NCBI RefSeq assembly: GCF_014193895.1
Contig: NZ_BLZR01000001.1
Coordinates: forward strand, 4,154,001-4,218,000
Direction of reading: 5' to 3'
DNA: 64,000 nucleotides
Origin: Clostridium fungisolvens
GTDB taxonomy: Bacteria > Bacillota > Clostridia > Clostridiales > Clostridiaceae
The notes beneath the pieces were generated by a model. The model was not told the DNA's origin, made no database searches, and saw only the letters and a list, made by a program, of their open reading frames with translations. Shown piece after piece: positions 24,507 to 31,939 of this stretch (position 1 is the stretch's first letter; the number at the start of each line of letters is the position of its first letter). The position numbers and the translations under genes are program-made.

Positions 24507-24568
24507 AAAAAAATCACCTACTAGATATAGGTAAGAATATAGTATTCTTAGCCTACCTCTAATAGGTG
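24507..24568 (-). terminator. Branched hairpin, probable terminator of the beta-glucosidase gene
   Basis: On the minus strand, CACCTA pairs with TAGGTG and is followed by ATTTTTTT. Inside the loop, AAGAATA pairs with TATTCTT and AGGTA with TACCT, giving a multi-helix fold. It is 140 bases downstream of the stop. Confidence 0.6.
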
Positions 24569-24636
24569 CAAGTTCAAGTTTGGAACTTATTATATATTAA
24601 CTATAAGGGTTTGCTATTTATAATTTTTCACTTCTA

Positions 24637-24707
24637 TGGATGTACCACTTAGTAATAAACTTATTATTTTTAAATTCTCTCACTTATCCAATTGTGAAGT
24701 GATACTT
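24637..24707. repeat. Palindromic repeat family 2, shorter copy abutting the beta-glucosidase stop codon
   Basis: It begins GGATGTACCACTTAGTAATA and ends TTGTGAAGTGATAC. Only about 70 bp remain and the central arm is eroded. The right end touches the gene's stop codon. Confidence 0.65.
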
Positions 24708-26144
24708 TTATACATTCTCACCATTGGCTTCTATTACTTCTTTATACCAATAGTAACTCTTCTTCTTGATTCTTCTTAAATCTTTGTCTCCAGTTTCATC
24801 CTTATTTACATAGACAAAACCATAACGTTTTTGATACCCGTTAAGCCAGCTTAAAAGGTCTGTGAAAGACCAAGTGCAGTAACCTATAAGTTCTACCCCG
24901 TCAGTTATTGCTTCTTTGCAAGCTTTAACGTGTGCTTCTAAATAAGCTATTCTATAATCATCATTAACAACATCATTTTCTTCTAACTTGTCAAATTCGC
25001 CAAGTCCATTTTCTGTTATCAATATAGGCAATCCATATCTATTAGTTATTCTTCTAAGCCCTATTCTTAAGCCTTCAGGATCTATCTCCCAATCCCAGTT
25101 AGTAGCCTCTAGATGCTCATTTCTTTTAGTTTTAAATACTCCTGGGATACCACTATCTTGCGTAGTTCCTTTTTTACCTGAAGTATTCATCTTAGCTTCT
25201 CCAACACCATCTAATGGATTCATTTCCACAGTAGCTGATCTATAATAATTAACACCCATAAAATCAGGAGTACCACTCTTAAGAAGTTCTATATCTCCTT
25301 CTTCTATCTTTGGTGCTAAGCCTTTGCTTGCTAAATATTTATATGCCGCTTTTGGATATTCACCTTTAGCATAAACGTCCATCCACCAATGACTAGTTAG
25401 CTCTTCATGATTTTCAAAAGCTAATATATCTTCTGGCTTACTACTTGCTGGATATGTTGGTGAGTAAGCAAAACTTGGTCCTATCTTTCCGTCTGGAACT
25501 AGTTTTCTAAAAGATTGTATTGCTTTAGCGTTTGCTAAAAATGCAATATGATTTGCTGCGTAAAGTCTCTTTTGATCCTTTACTCCAGGTGGATGTAAAG
25601 CTGTACCATATCCTAGACCTATAAATACATTTTGTTCATTTAAAGTAACCCAATGCTTTACTCTATCTCCATAAGCGTTGAATAAAGTTATACAATATTC
25701 ATTAAAGTCATCTATTATTTCTCTTGATTCCCATGCACCATACTCATCCATCAATGCTTGAGGAACATCCCAATGGTATATAGTTATAAGAGGCACTATG
25801 TCATTTGCAATCAGTTCATTTATAAGATCATCATAGAATTTCAAACCTGCTTCATTAACTTCGCCTTTTCCATTTGGATAAATTCTGCTCCAAGCTATAG
25901 AAAATCTGTAGGCCTTTAATCCCATTTCTTTCATAAGGGCAACATCTTCTTTATATCTGTGATAATGATCTACTGCAACGTCACCATTTGTTCCCATATA
26001 TGTAGTTCCAGGTAGTTTAGTATATATATCCCATACAGAAGGTCCCTTACCATCTTCATCCCATGCACCTTCTACTTGATATGCTGCTGAAGCTGATCCC
26101 CAAAGAAAATTATCTGGAAATTTACTTAATTTTTCGTATATCAC
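24708..26144 (-). CDS. Beta-glucosidase, glycoside hydrolase family 1
   Basis: Cytosolic hydrolase of beta-glucosides, possibly 6-phospho-beta-glucosides. 478 residues from GTG at 26144, which has AAAGGAG eight bases before; two further in-frame GTGs upstream overlap that SD. The GH1 N-terminal signature FLWGSASAAYQVEGA, acid/base Glu170 in TLNEQN and nucleophile Glu378 in ITENGLG are intact. Only sequence comparison of the C-terminal loop could separate the phospho-specific type. A beta-glucoside PTS is present at 55039 but not adjacent, and no antiterminator site is seen here. It appears monocistronic. Confidence 0.92.
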   Translation of the reverse strand: MIYEKLSKFPDNFLWGSASAAYQVEGAWDEDGKGPSVWDIYTKLPGTTYMGTNGDVAVDHYHRYKEDVALMKEMGLKAYRFSIAWSRIYPNGKGEVNEAGLKFYDDLINELIANDIVPLITIYHWDVPQALMDEYGAWESREIIDDFNEYCITLFNAYGDRVKHWVTLNEQNVFIGLGYGTALHPPGVKDQKRLYAANHIAFLANAKAIQSFRKLVPDGKIGPSFAYSPTYPASSKPEDILAFENHEELTSHWWMDVYAKGEYPKAAYKYLASKGLAPKIEEGDIELLKSGTPDFMGVNYYRSATVEMNPLDGVGEAKMNTSGKKGTTQDSGIPGVFKTKRNEHLEATNWDWEIDPEGLRIGLRRITNRYGLPILITENGLGEFDKLEENDVVNDDYRIAYLEAHVKACKEAITDGVELIGYCTWSFTDLLSWLNGYQKRYGFVYVNKDETGDKDLRRIKKKSYYWYKEVIEANGENV

Positions 26145-26457
26145 AATCACCACTCCTTTTACCTCATTTTATAATTAAAAAATTTATCAGTAAACAATTA
26201 CAGCAACAATAGTAACATGTTAACTAGTATAGACATTTTGTTTTTTCTAAAAACAAGCTGTTACAAAAATATTGTATTAATAAAATTATTTTATTATAAT
26301 ATTTATTATGCTTTCTTTCGGTTTATACAAGTATCTATGTACATTTATAAACTTTATTAAAGCACCAGACTTTTACAAATCAATTTCAATGCATAAATCT
26401 ATATAGTTATTGTTAAAAGTTATATTGATTAAATTGGTTTATGTTTAATTATTATAG
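26145..26457. other. Intergenic region between divergent beta-glucosidase and HAD genes
   Basis: AT-rich, no ORF. AACATGTT at about 26215-26222 is a short palindrome in the beta-glucosidase leader that could be an operator. I could not fix promoters with confidence. Confidence 0.35.
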
Positions 26458-26541
26458 AAATTAAGTTGATGCTACAGAGGATGCTGTATGAACGAGCAAC
26501 TAGAATTAAATGATTTTTGTATGTATCATCAACTTAATTTA
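26458..26541. repeat. Dispersed palindromic repeat family 1, copy upstream of the HAD gene
   Basis: GAAATTAAGTTGATGCTACA at the left is inverted at the right as GTATCATCAACTTAATTT. GAGGATGCTGTATGAACGAG in the middle matches the arg operon copy at 4033 (GGAGATGCTATATGAACAAG). Confidence 0.65.
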
Positions 26542-26578
26542 AACACATTAAAAATAAAAGGTTAGATGGGAGAATTTT

Positions 26579-27289
26579 ATGAATACTATATTATTTGACT
26601 TAGATGGAACTTTGCTACCTATGGACACGGATGAATTCACAAAAATATACTTTACTGAAATGGCTATATACCTTGCAGATCTTATTGATGGAAAAACTTT
26701 AGCTAAAAATGTATGGGCCTCTACCGAAGCCATGGTAAGAAACTTAGATTTAAAAACTAATGAAGAAGTATTTATGGAAGACTTTGCAACAAGAATAGAT
26801 GCAGACATAGATATATATAAAGAAAGATTTTATAGTTTTTATGATACAGGTTTTTTAAATGCTAAAAAAGCTGTATATGAAAATGATTATATACAAAAGA
26901 GTGTAGCCCTACTAAAGGAAAAAGGCTATGAACTGGTTATAGCAACAAACCCACTTTTTCCACTTAAAGCAATACTTCATAGGATAAGATGGGCAGGATT
27001 AAATGCTAGTGACTTTATCTATATATCTTCATATGAAAAGAATCATTACTGCAAACCACAAATTAAGTTCTATGAAGAAATACTAAATGATTTAGGAAAA
27101 AAAGCCACTGACTGCATGATGGTAGGTAATGACGTAGAAGAAGATATGGTTGCTGGTAAGCTAGGAATTGAGACTTATCTAATAACTGATAACCTACTAC
27201 AGAGATCTGAAGATGAAGCTAATTCAGACCATAAAGGTACATATGAAGACTTTTATAAATTTGCTGAAAACCTTCCAAAATTAGTTTAA
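26579..27289 (+). CDS. HAD superfamily hydrolase
   Basis: 236 residues, a predicted phosphatase of the HAD class. Motif I LFDLDGTLL (Asp7 and Asp9 in MNTILFDLDG) is at the N-terminus. Motif II is ATNP, in place of the more usual S/T-N. Motif III lysine is in HYCKPQIKFYEEIL, and motif IV is MVGNDVEEDM. A helical cap lies between motifs I and II. The substrate cannot be predicted. The ATG follows GGGAGA. It is monocistronic, with a strong terminator. Confidence 0.87.
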   Translation: MNTILFDLDGTLLPMDTDEFTKIYFTEMAIYLADLIDGKTLAKNVWASTEAMVRNLDLKTNEEVFMEDFATRIDADIDIYKERFYSFYDTGFLNAKKAVYENDYIQKSVALLKEKGYELVIATNPLFPLKAILHRIRWAGLNASDFIYISSYEKNHYCKPQIKFYEEILNDLGKKATDCMMVGNDVEEDMVAGKLGIETYLITDNLLQRSEDEANSDHKGTYEDFYKFAENLPKLV

Positions 27290-27296
27290 ATAATAT

Positions 27297-27348
27297 ATAA
27301 GACTCCTCATATGATCAATAGAAGCTAGTATCATATAAGGAGTCTTAT
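27297..27348 (+). terminator. Intrinsic terminator of the HAD gene
   Basis: A stem of about 19 bp, ATAAGACTCCTCATATGAT with ATCATATAAGGAGTCTTAT (one mismatch). It begins eight bases after the stop. Confidence 0.75.
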
Positions 27349-27439
27349 ATATGTATAAAACTTTTTATCTTCTATTCTCAACTCCCATAATAATCATAGT
27401 TGTTACTAAATTATATTTATCATATAATTATCTATATAG

Positions 27440-27552
27440 AGATTCCCCGTAAAAAAGTGGCTGAAGCGATTTTCTTCAGTGAATTTTTTACTCATCTGCC
27501 TTTCCCAATGTATATGAGGAAAATCTGGCAGTAGATACATTCTTCTTTTTGG
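27440..27552. repeat. Dispersed repeat family 3, copy in the corA-like leader
   Basis: It contains GGCTGAAGCGATTTTCTTCA, TCATCTGCCTTTCCC and GATACATTCTTCTTTTT, the same order as at 49795 and 22688. It ends directly at the SD (GGAGGTG) of the next gene, so any RNA fold would lie in that gene's 5' leader. Confidence 0.6.
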
Positions 27553-27561
27553 AGGTGCATA

Positions 27562-28434
27562 ATGGCTCATATTTTTTACAAAGATGGACATGCTGTAGAT
27601 AATACAATAATAGACAACCTAAAAGACATTGATGAAAATATACTTTTATATATATCGCAAGATAAGAGTGAGGCCTTTTTTAGGAGTCCTCATAAGAATA
27701 ATATAAACACAATAAGTAGAGATATAATTCATAAGGATAAAAACACCATATTCTTAAGTATTCCATATTTGAATACCCATAGTAAATACATATTAGAAGC
27801 TGTGTTATATAAAAATACTTTGATTTTAAATGTAAAAGACAAGTCATGTATTGAATTTCTAAAAGAAAAATTAATTACTGACATAAATATAAACTCAAAG
27901 TCACTATTACTTCACTTATTTGAATATCTATCATTTGTTTATAGCGATAAGTTAATGAGATTAAATGAAGCTATAGAAGAACTTTTTGAAAATGCAATTT
28001 CAGAGAAAACAATAGAAATGGAACAAATCCTTAAGAAAAAAAAGATTGTATCACTTATTAAGAGATACACCACTTATTATAAGTCTATGGTTAACTATTT
28101 AGAGGACGAGCTTTCAGAGGAACTACTGTTCAATAAAGTATTTTTTTCTTTCGATCATACTCTTCAAATAGTAGAAGATGTTGAAAGTTCTATTTATTCC
28201 TGCATTGATATATACAACTCTATTTCTGCTAACAAGATGAATAAAACCATGGAGCTTTTAACCTTTATAACAGTATTTACTCTTCCATTGACCATAATTA
28301 CCGGAGTCTTTGGGATGAACTTCGAGAATATGCCTTTACTTTCAAATAAGTTTGGTCTTTTACTTGCTTTCTTATTAGCAGTTGTTATAGCAATCATTGA
28401 ATTTTTATATTTTAGAAAAAAGAAATATCTATAA
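27562..28434 (+). CDS. CorA-family divalent cation transporter
   Basis: 290 residues, with a cytosolic N-terminal domain and two membrane spans at the C-terminus (about 229-250 and 262-282). The pore-entry signature GMN is at 251-253 in VFGMNFENMP. A long helix before the first span (about 130-225) matches the stalk of CorA. Likely imports Mg2+, or exports Zn2+ as in ZntB-type members; sequence alone does not decide. It is short relative to typical CorA (about 315). The first 100 residues are poorly conserved by eye. The SD GGAGGTG is well placed. Probably co-transcribed with the lipoprotein gene 31 bases downstream. Confidence 0.87.
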   Translation: MAHIFYKDGHAVDNTIIDNLKDIDENILLYISQDKSEAFFRSPHKNNINTISRDIIHKDKNTIFLSIPYLNTHSKYILEAVLYKNTLILNVKDKSCIEFLKEKLITDININSKSLLLHLFEYLSFVYSDKLMRLNEAIEELFENAISEKTIEMEQILKKKKIVSLIKRYTTYYKSMVNYLEDELSEELLFNKVFFSFDHTLQIVEDVESSIYSCIDIYNSISANKMNKTMELLTFITVFTLPLTIITGVFGMNFENMPLLSNKFGLLLAFLLAVVIAIIEFLYFRKKKYL

Positions 28435-28465
28435 GTAATATAGGTATTAAAGAGGTGAACTTTAG

Positions 28466-29761
28466 ATGAATATAAAAAAATTATCTTTAATATTTTGCAC
28501 TTTATTAACACTAAATACTCTATTATATGGTTGTACCAAGAACCAAGTTGTAGCCACAAGTACTAATAAAAGCAATGAACCTAACATCATAAAGTACGAT
28601 CCACCTGAGGATAATTCTTCAAAAGCTACTACAAATAATGGTGCTACTTCTAATAAAGACGGCGGCTCAAATGTAAAAAATTCAACTAGTACTTCTCAAC
28701 CGCCAGTCGATAAAAACACTTCTGGATCAGCTGTAAATTCAGTAACTTCAAGCAAATCTTCTAATATAAATACTAACAATGCGTCAAAAGTTAATGCTTC
28801 AACAGAATCAGCACTTTATGATGCTATAAAAAAAGGTATTGAAACCGGAACTGATATATCAGTTGATCTATCTAAGATTTCAATTAATGGAAGTCTTGTT
28901 GATTTTGCTTTAAGGGTTGCTAGTGAAACCGGCTACGCAGGGTATCTTGAAAATGTTCAGTACAATACTACTGGAAATAATGTAGTTCTACACTTCAACT
29001 ATAAAGCAGGAAAAGATGGTTTTACTTCACAAATTAATTCTGTAAATTCAAGAGTCCAATCCATAATTTCTTCAGTTATAAAACAAGGAATGAATGATTA
29101 TGAAAAAGAATTAGCTCTTCATAATTATGTAGTAAATAACACTGTTTATGACTATAAAAATCTTGAGCTTAATTCTCTTCCTGATGATTCTTTTACAGCC
29201 TATGGAGTATTTATTAAAAAAGTTGCAGTATGCCAGGGTTATTCTGAGGCTATGTATAGACTTTTAAACGCAGCAGGAGTAAGTAATAAAATCATTACTG
29301 GAACTGCGAATGGTGTACCCCATGCATGGAATCTTGTTAGTATAAACGGAGCTTACTATCACATGGATGCAACCTTTGATGATCCAATATCCCAATCTGG
29401 AAACCTCTTAAGTTATAACTACTTTAACGTAACAGATGCTCAGATATCCAGAGATCATAGTTGGACTAAAACCAATTACCCTGCTTGTAATAATACGGCA
29501 GCAAACTACTTTAAAGTTAATAACTTGCTCGCAAATAATCAAAATGACTTTTATAATATAATTTATAACGGTCTATCAAAAAAACAAACTACAATAATGT
29601 GTAAGACAAGCAGTTATGATACTAATACCTTCTCACCAAATGCACTAGTAGATGTAATATCTAAGCATCCTGAATTAAATTATATAAATAATTCTAAAGG
29701 TTTTTCTTACAGTTACGATCAAAATTCTTCTGTAATGGAGTTTTTCGTAAGCTATAAATAA
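28466..29761 (+). CDS. Transglutaminase-like domain lipoprotein
   Basis: 431 residues. The signal peptide ends in a lipobox LLYGC, so Cys23 would be lipidated and the protein held on the outer face of the membrane. Residues about 30-110 are a Ser/Thr/Asn-rich linker. The transglutaminase/protease-like core carries the triad Cys256 (VAVCQGYSEA), His286 (GVPHAWNLV) and Asp301 (YHMDATFDDP). Bacterial members act as cysteine proteases or cell-wall modifying enzymes; the role here is unknown. The SD AAGAGGTG is well placed. A bidirectional terminator follows. Confidence 0.85.
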   Translation: MNIKKLSLIFCTLLTLNTLLYGCTKNQVVATSTNKSNEPNIIKYDPPEDNSSKATTNNGATSNKDGGSNVKNSTSTSQPPVDKNTSGSAVNSVTSSKSSNINTNNASKVNASTESALYDAIKKGIETGTDISVDLSKISINGSLVDFALRVASETGYAGYLENVQYNTTGNNVVLHFNYKAGKDGFTSQINSVNSRVQSIISSVIKQGMNDYEKELALHNYVVNNTVYDYKNLELNSLPDDSFTAYGVFIKKVAVCQGYSEAMYRLLNAAGVSNKIITGTANGVPHAWNLVSINGAYYHMDATFDDPISQSGNLLSYNYFNVTDAQISRDHSWTKTNYPACNNTAANYFKVNNLLANNQNDFYNIIYNGLSKKQTTIMCKTSSYDTNTFSPNALVDVISKHPELNYINNSKGFSYSYDQNSSVMEFFVSYK

Positions 29762-29784
29762 TGAATATTATCTTGTAGTATATA

Positions 29785-29812
29785 AACTTTATTATAAAGT
29801 GGTACATCCATA
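29785..29812. repeat. Half-copy of palindromic repeat family 2
   Basis: Only the right terminus survives: TTTATTATAAAGTGGTACAT followed by CCAT. Confidence 0.5.
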
Positions 29813-29813
29813 T

Positions 29814-29852
29814 GCAAAGAGACTGAAATCCTTATGATTTCAGTCTCTTTGC
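29814..29852. terminator. Bidirectional intrinsic terminator
   Basis: A perfect 17-bp stem, GCAAAGAGACTGAAATC with GATTTCAGTCTCTTTGC. It separates the convergent lipoprotein and methyltransferase genes. Confidence 0.88.
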
Positions 29853-29853
29853 T

Positions 29854-30426
29854 TTATAGCTTTGTTGCTAGGATGCCATAACTTGTTCCATCGAAATTAA
29901 AAACTTCTTCAACTTTAAACCCAGTCATAGCTAATAACTCTTTTATGACTTCTATTGATATTAGATCTTTAGCTCTAATCTGGTGTTCTTCGCATTGAAT
30001 TGAATGATTTAAAAGAGCAAGCTTACCATTACTTTTCAACATTCTATTAATCTCATCTAAGAAAGCTTGCTTATCTTCTACTTCGTGAATTACATTACAA
30101 GCTAATGCGAAAGTGATGGAAGAAGATTCAAGTTTAAGATTGTTATGATCAGTTTTAATTGTTATTATGTTATTCAATTCACTAAACATGGCTTTTTTAT
30201 CAACTTCATCTAACATCTTTTCTGAGTTATCCAAAGCATAAATCTTATTCTTATTTATTATTTTTCCTAAAGGTATAGTGAAGTTACCTCTTCCGCAGCC
30301 TATGTCTGCAACAACATCCTCTTCACTTACACCGAATTTCATCAAAATCTCAAAAGGCGAAGCTTCAAGCTTTGTCAAATCATTTTGATGTATAGCGCTG
30401 CTTTCTATATTTAATTTATGTTCCAT
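29854..30426 (-). CDS. Class I SAM-dependent methyltransferase
   Basis: 190 residues with the Rossmann-like methyltransferase fold: motif I VVADIGCGRGNFTIPLG (about 38-54), the acidic residue in YALDNSEKML, and a later LACNVIHEVEDKQAFLDEIN. The layout resembles small UbiE/Methyltransf_11-type enzymes. The substrate is unknown. The ATG follows AAGGGG. The DNA polymerase IV gene lies about 95 bases upstream on the same strand, and the two may be read together. Confidence 0.85.
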   Translation of the reverse strand: MEHKLNIESSAIHQNDLTKLEASPFEILMKFGVSEEDVVADIGCGRGNFTIPLGKIINKNKIYALDNSEKMLDEVDKKAMFSELNNIITIKTDHNNLKLESSSITFALACNVIHEVEDKQAFLDEINRMLKSNGKLALLNHSIQCEEHQIRAKDLISIEVIKELLAMTGFKVEEVFNFDGTSYGILATKL

Positions 30427-30522
30427 ATATAAAATCCCCTTCCCAAGAAGTTTATAATTTCAGATGCAAATATCCTATAACGATTATCTCCATTTTTTCT
30501 TATTTATAGACTAAATATAAAT

Positions 30523-31572
30523 TTATTTACTCCAAAAAGACATTTGCTCTATTGTATCCTCTTTCAAGGATGATATTGATAATCCTATTAACCTTATTTT
30601 CTCTTGCAATTGTAGATTTTCTAATATATCTATAGCTTCGTTATACAAATCATTTTCTTCTCTTATATAGCTGTTTAATGTTCTGCTTTTAGTATGGTTA
30701 ACAAATGATGATGTTTTTATTTTAAGTGTTATAGTCTTCCCACTAACATTTTTATTTTTAAGTATAGAACTTATATCTGAAGAAAACTCTTTTATATATT
30801 CTTTAAGCTCCTCTATCTCATCTGTATCAACTCTAAGAGTAGTCTCTTTTCCTATAGATTTTCTCTCTCTTGATGTTATGACCTTTCTATTATCTATGCC
30901 TCTTATCCTATCATATATATCATGTCCAAATTTGCCGAAGTATTCTATAAATATATTCTCAGGGAGTTTATATAATTCCTCCACAGTAAAGATTCCTATA
31001 TTATTTAACTTTTTCACCGACTTCGAGCCAAGACCATATATCTTGTTTATAGGTAAGGGAAATAAAATTTTGGGCACCATTTCCTTAGTTATGATCTTAA
31101 GACCATTAGGCTTATTCCAATCAGATGCAAGTTTAGCCAAAAACTTATTGTATGATATACCAACAGATAATGTAAGCCCAATGTCCTTTTTAACCTTATT
31201 TTTAATATAATTTGCTATATCTATAGGATTTTTATTTATATAACTTATATCTAAATAAGCTTCATCTATGCTTAATGGCTCAACATAAGGAGTAATATCA
31301 CGAAATATATTAAATATATTATTAGAAATTTCTTTATATCTCCAAAATCTTGGTTTGACAAACACTGCATTAGGACACAATTCCTTTGCCATAAATATAG
31401 GCATAGCACTCCTAACACCAAAACGCCTTGCTTCATAAGAGCATGTAGCCACTACTCCTCTATTTGATGTTCCCCCTACAATAACTGGCTTACCTTTTAA
31501 ACTAGGATTATCTAGTACTTCTACTGAAGCAAAAAAAGCATCCATATCTACGTGAATTATTACAGTATCCAC
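30523..31572 (-). CDS. dinB: DNA polymerase IV
   Basis: Y-family translesion DNA polymerase, 349 residues. HVDMDAFFASVE holds catalytic Asp9, and SIDEAYLD holds Asp103-Glu104. KPVIVGG, SYEARRFGV and KLASDWNKPNG are conserved finger and palm blocks. A helix-hairpin-helix (IYGLGSKSVKKLNNIGI) precedes the little-finger domain. No C-terminal beta-clamp peptide could be assigned with certainty. Translation begins at GTG (31572), seven bases after GGGAG. Confidence 0.92.
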   Translation of the reverse strand: MDTVIIHVDMDAFFASVEVLDNPSLKGKPVIVGGTSNRGVVATCSYEARRFGVRSAMPIFMAKELCPNAVFVKPRFWRYKEISNNIFNIFRDITPYVEPLSIDEAYLDISYINKNPIDIANYIKNKVKKDIGLTLSVGISYNKFLAKLASDWNKPNGLKIITKEMVPKILFPLPINKIYGLGSKSVKKLNNIGIFTVEELYKLPENIFIEYFGKFGHDIYDRIRGIDNRKVITSRERKSIGKETTLRVDTDEIEELKEYIKEFSSDISSILKNKNVSGKTITLKIKTSSFVNHTKSRTLNSYIREENDLYNEAIDILENLQLQEKIRLIGLSISSLKEDTIEQMSFWSK

Positions 31573-31586
31573 TTGAACACTCCCTT

Positions 31587-31864
31587 TTTTTATTCTTTAG
31601 TTCCTTATAACTTAATTATGCGTATAGATAATATGTGTAACGACTTAGAACATAATATAAGTTAAAGAATAAAAAAGAAGAATTTAATAACATAACTATT
31701 ATACCAAAAAGAACACATGTTTCCACATAATTTTAATTTTTTTAGACATTGTTAAAGTCTATGCTAAAATCAAATGGTTATTCATCCAATGTTTTAATGA
31801 GCTTTCACAAAGAATTAATATGATTTCAACAATATTCTTAGGCATAGCATTTTTTAATAGATAT
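31587..31864. repeat. Intergenic repeats: family 3 ends and a family 1 copy
   Basis: 31587-31688 is bounded by TTTTTTATTCTTTA and its inverse TAAAGAATAAAAAA, with AACTTAATTA/ATATAAGTTA inside; these are family 3 ends without its core. 31765-31830 is a family 1 copy (GGTTATTCATCCAATGTTTT then AATGAGCTTTCACAAAGAAT). No gene is visible. Confidence 0.5.
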
Positions 31865-31929
31865 AAGTTCCTATATTAATCTATAATTTGTATATTTACA
31901 TATACAAATTAAATTAAATATAGGAACTT
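31865..31929 (-). terminator. Nested hairpin, probable terminator of the GGDEF/EAL gene
   Basis: The outer stem is AAGTTCCTATA with TATAGGAACTT. The inner stem is AATTTGTATAT with ATATACAAATT. It lies 11 bases downstream of the stop codon. Confidence 0.6.
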
Positions 31930-31939
31930 TTTAGATTTA

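Noticed and set aside
26145..26300. Antiterminator site upstream of the GH1 beta-glucosidase
   Set aside because: No GGATTGT...GGCAAAACC pattern is present there. Control of this gene must differ from bglP.
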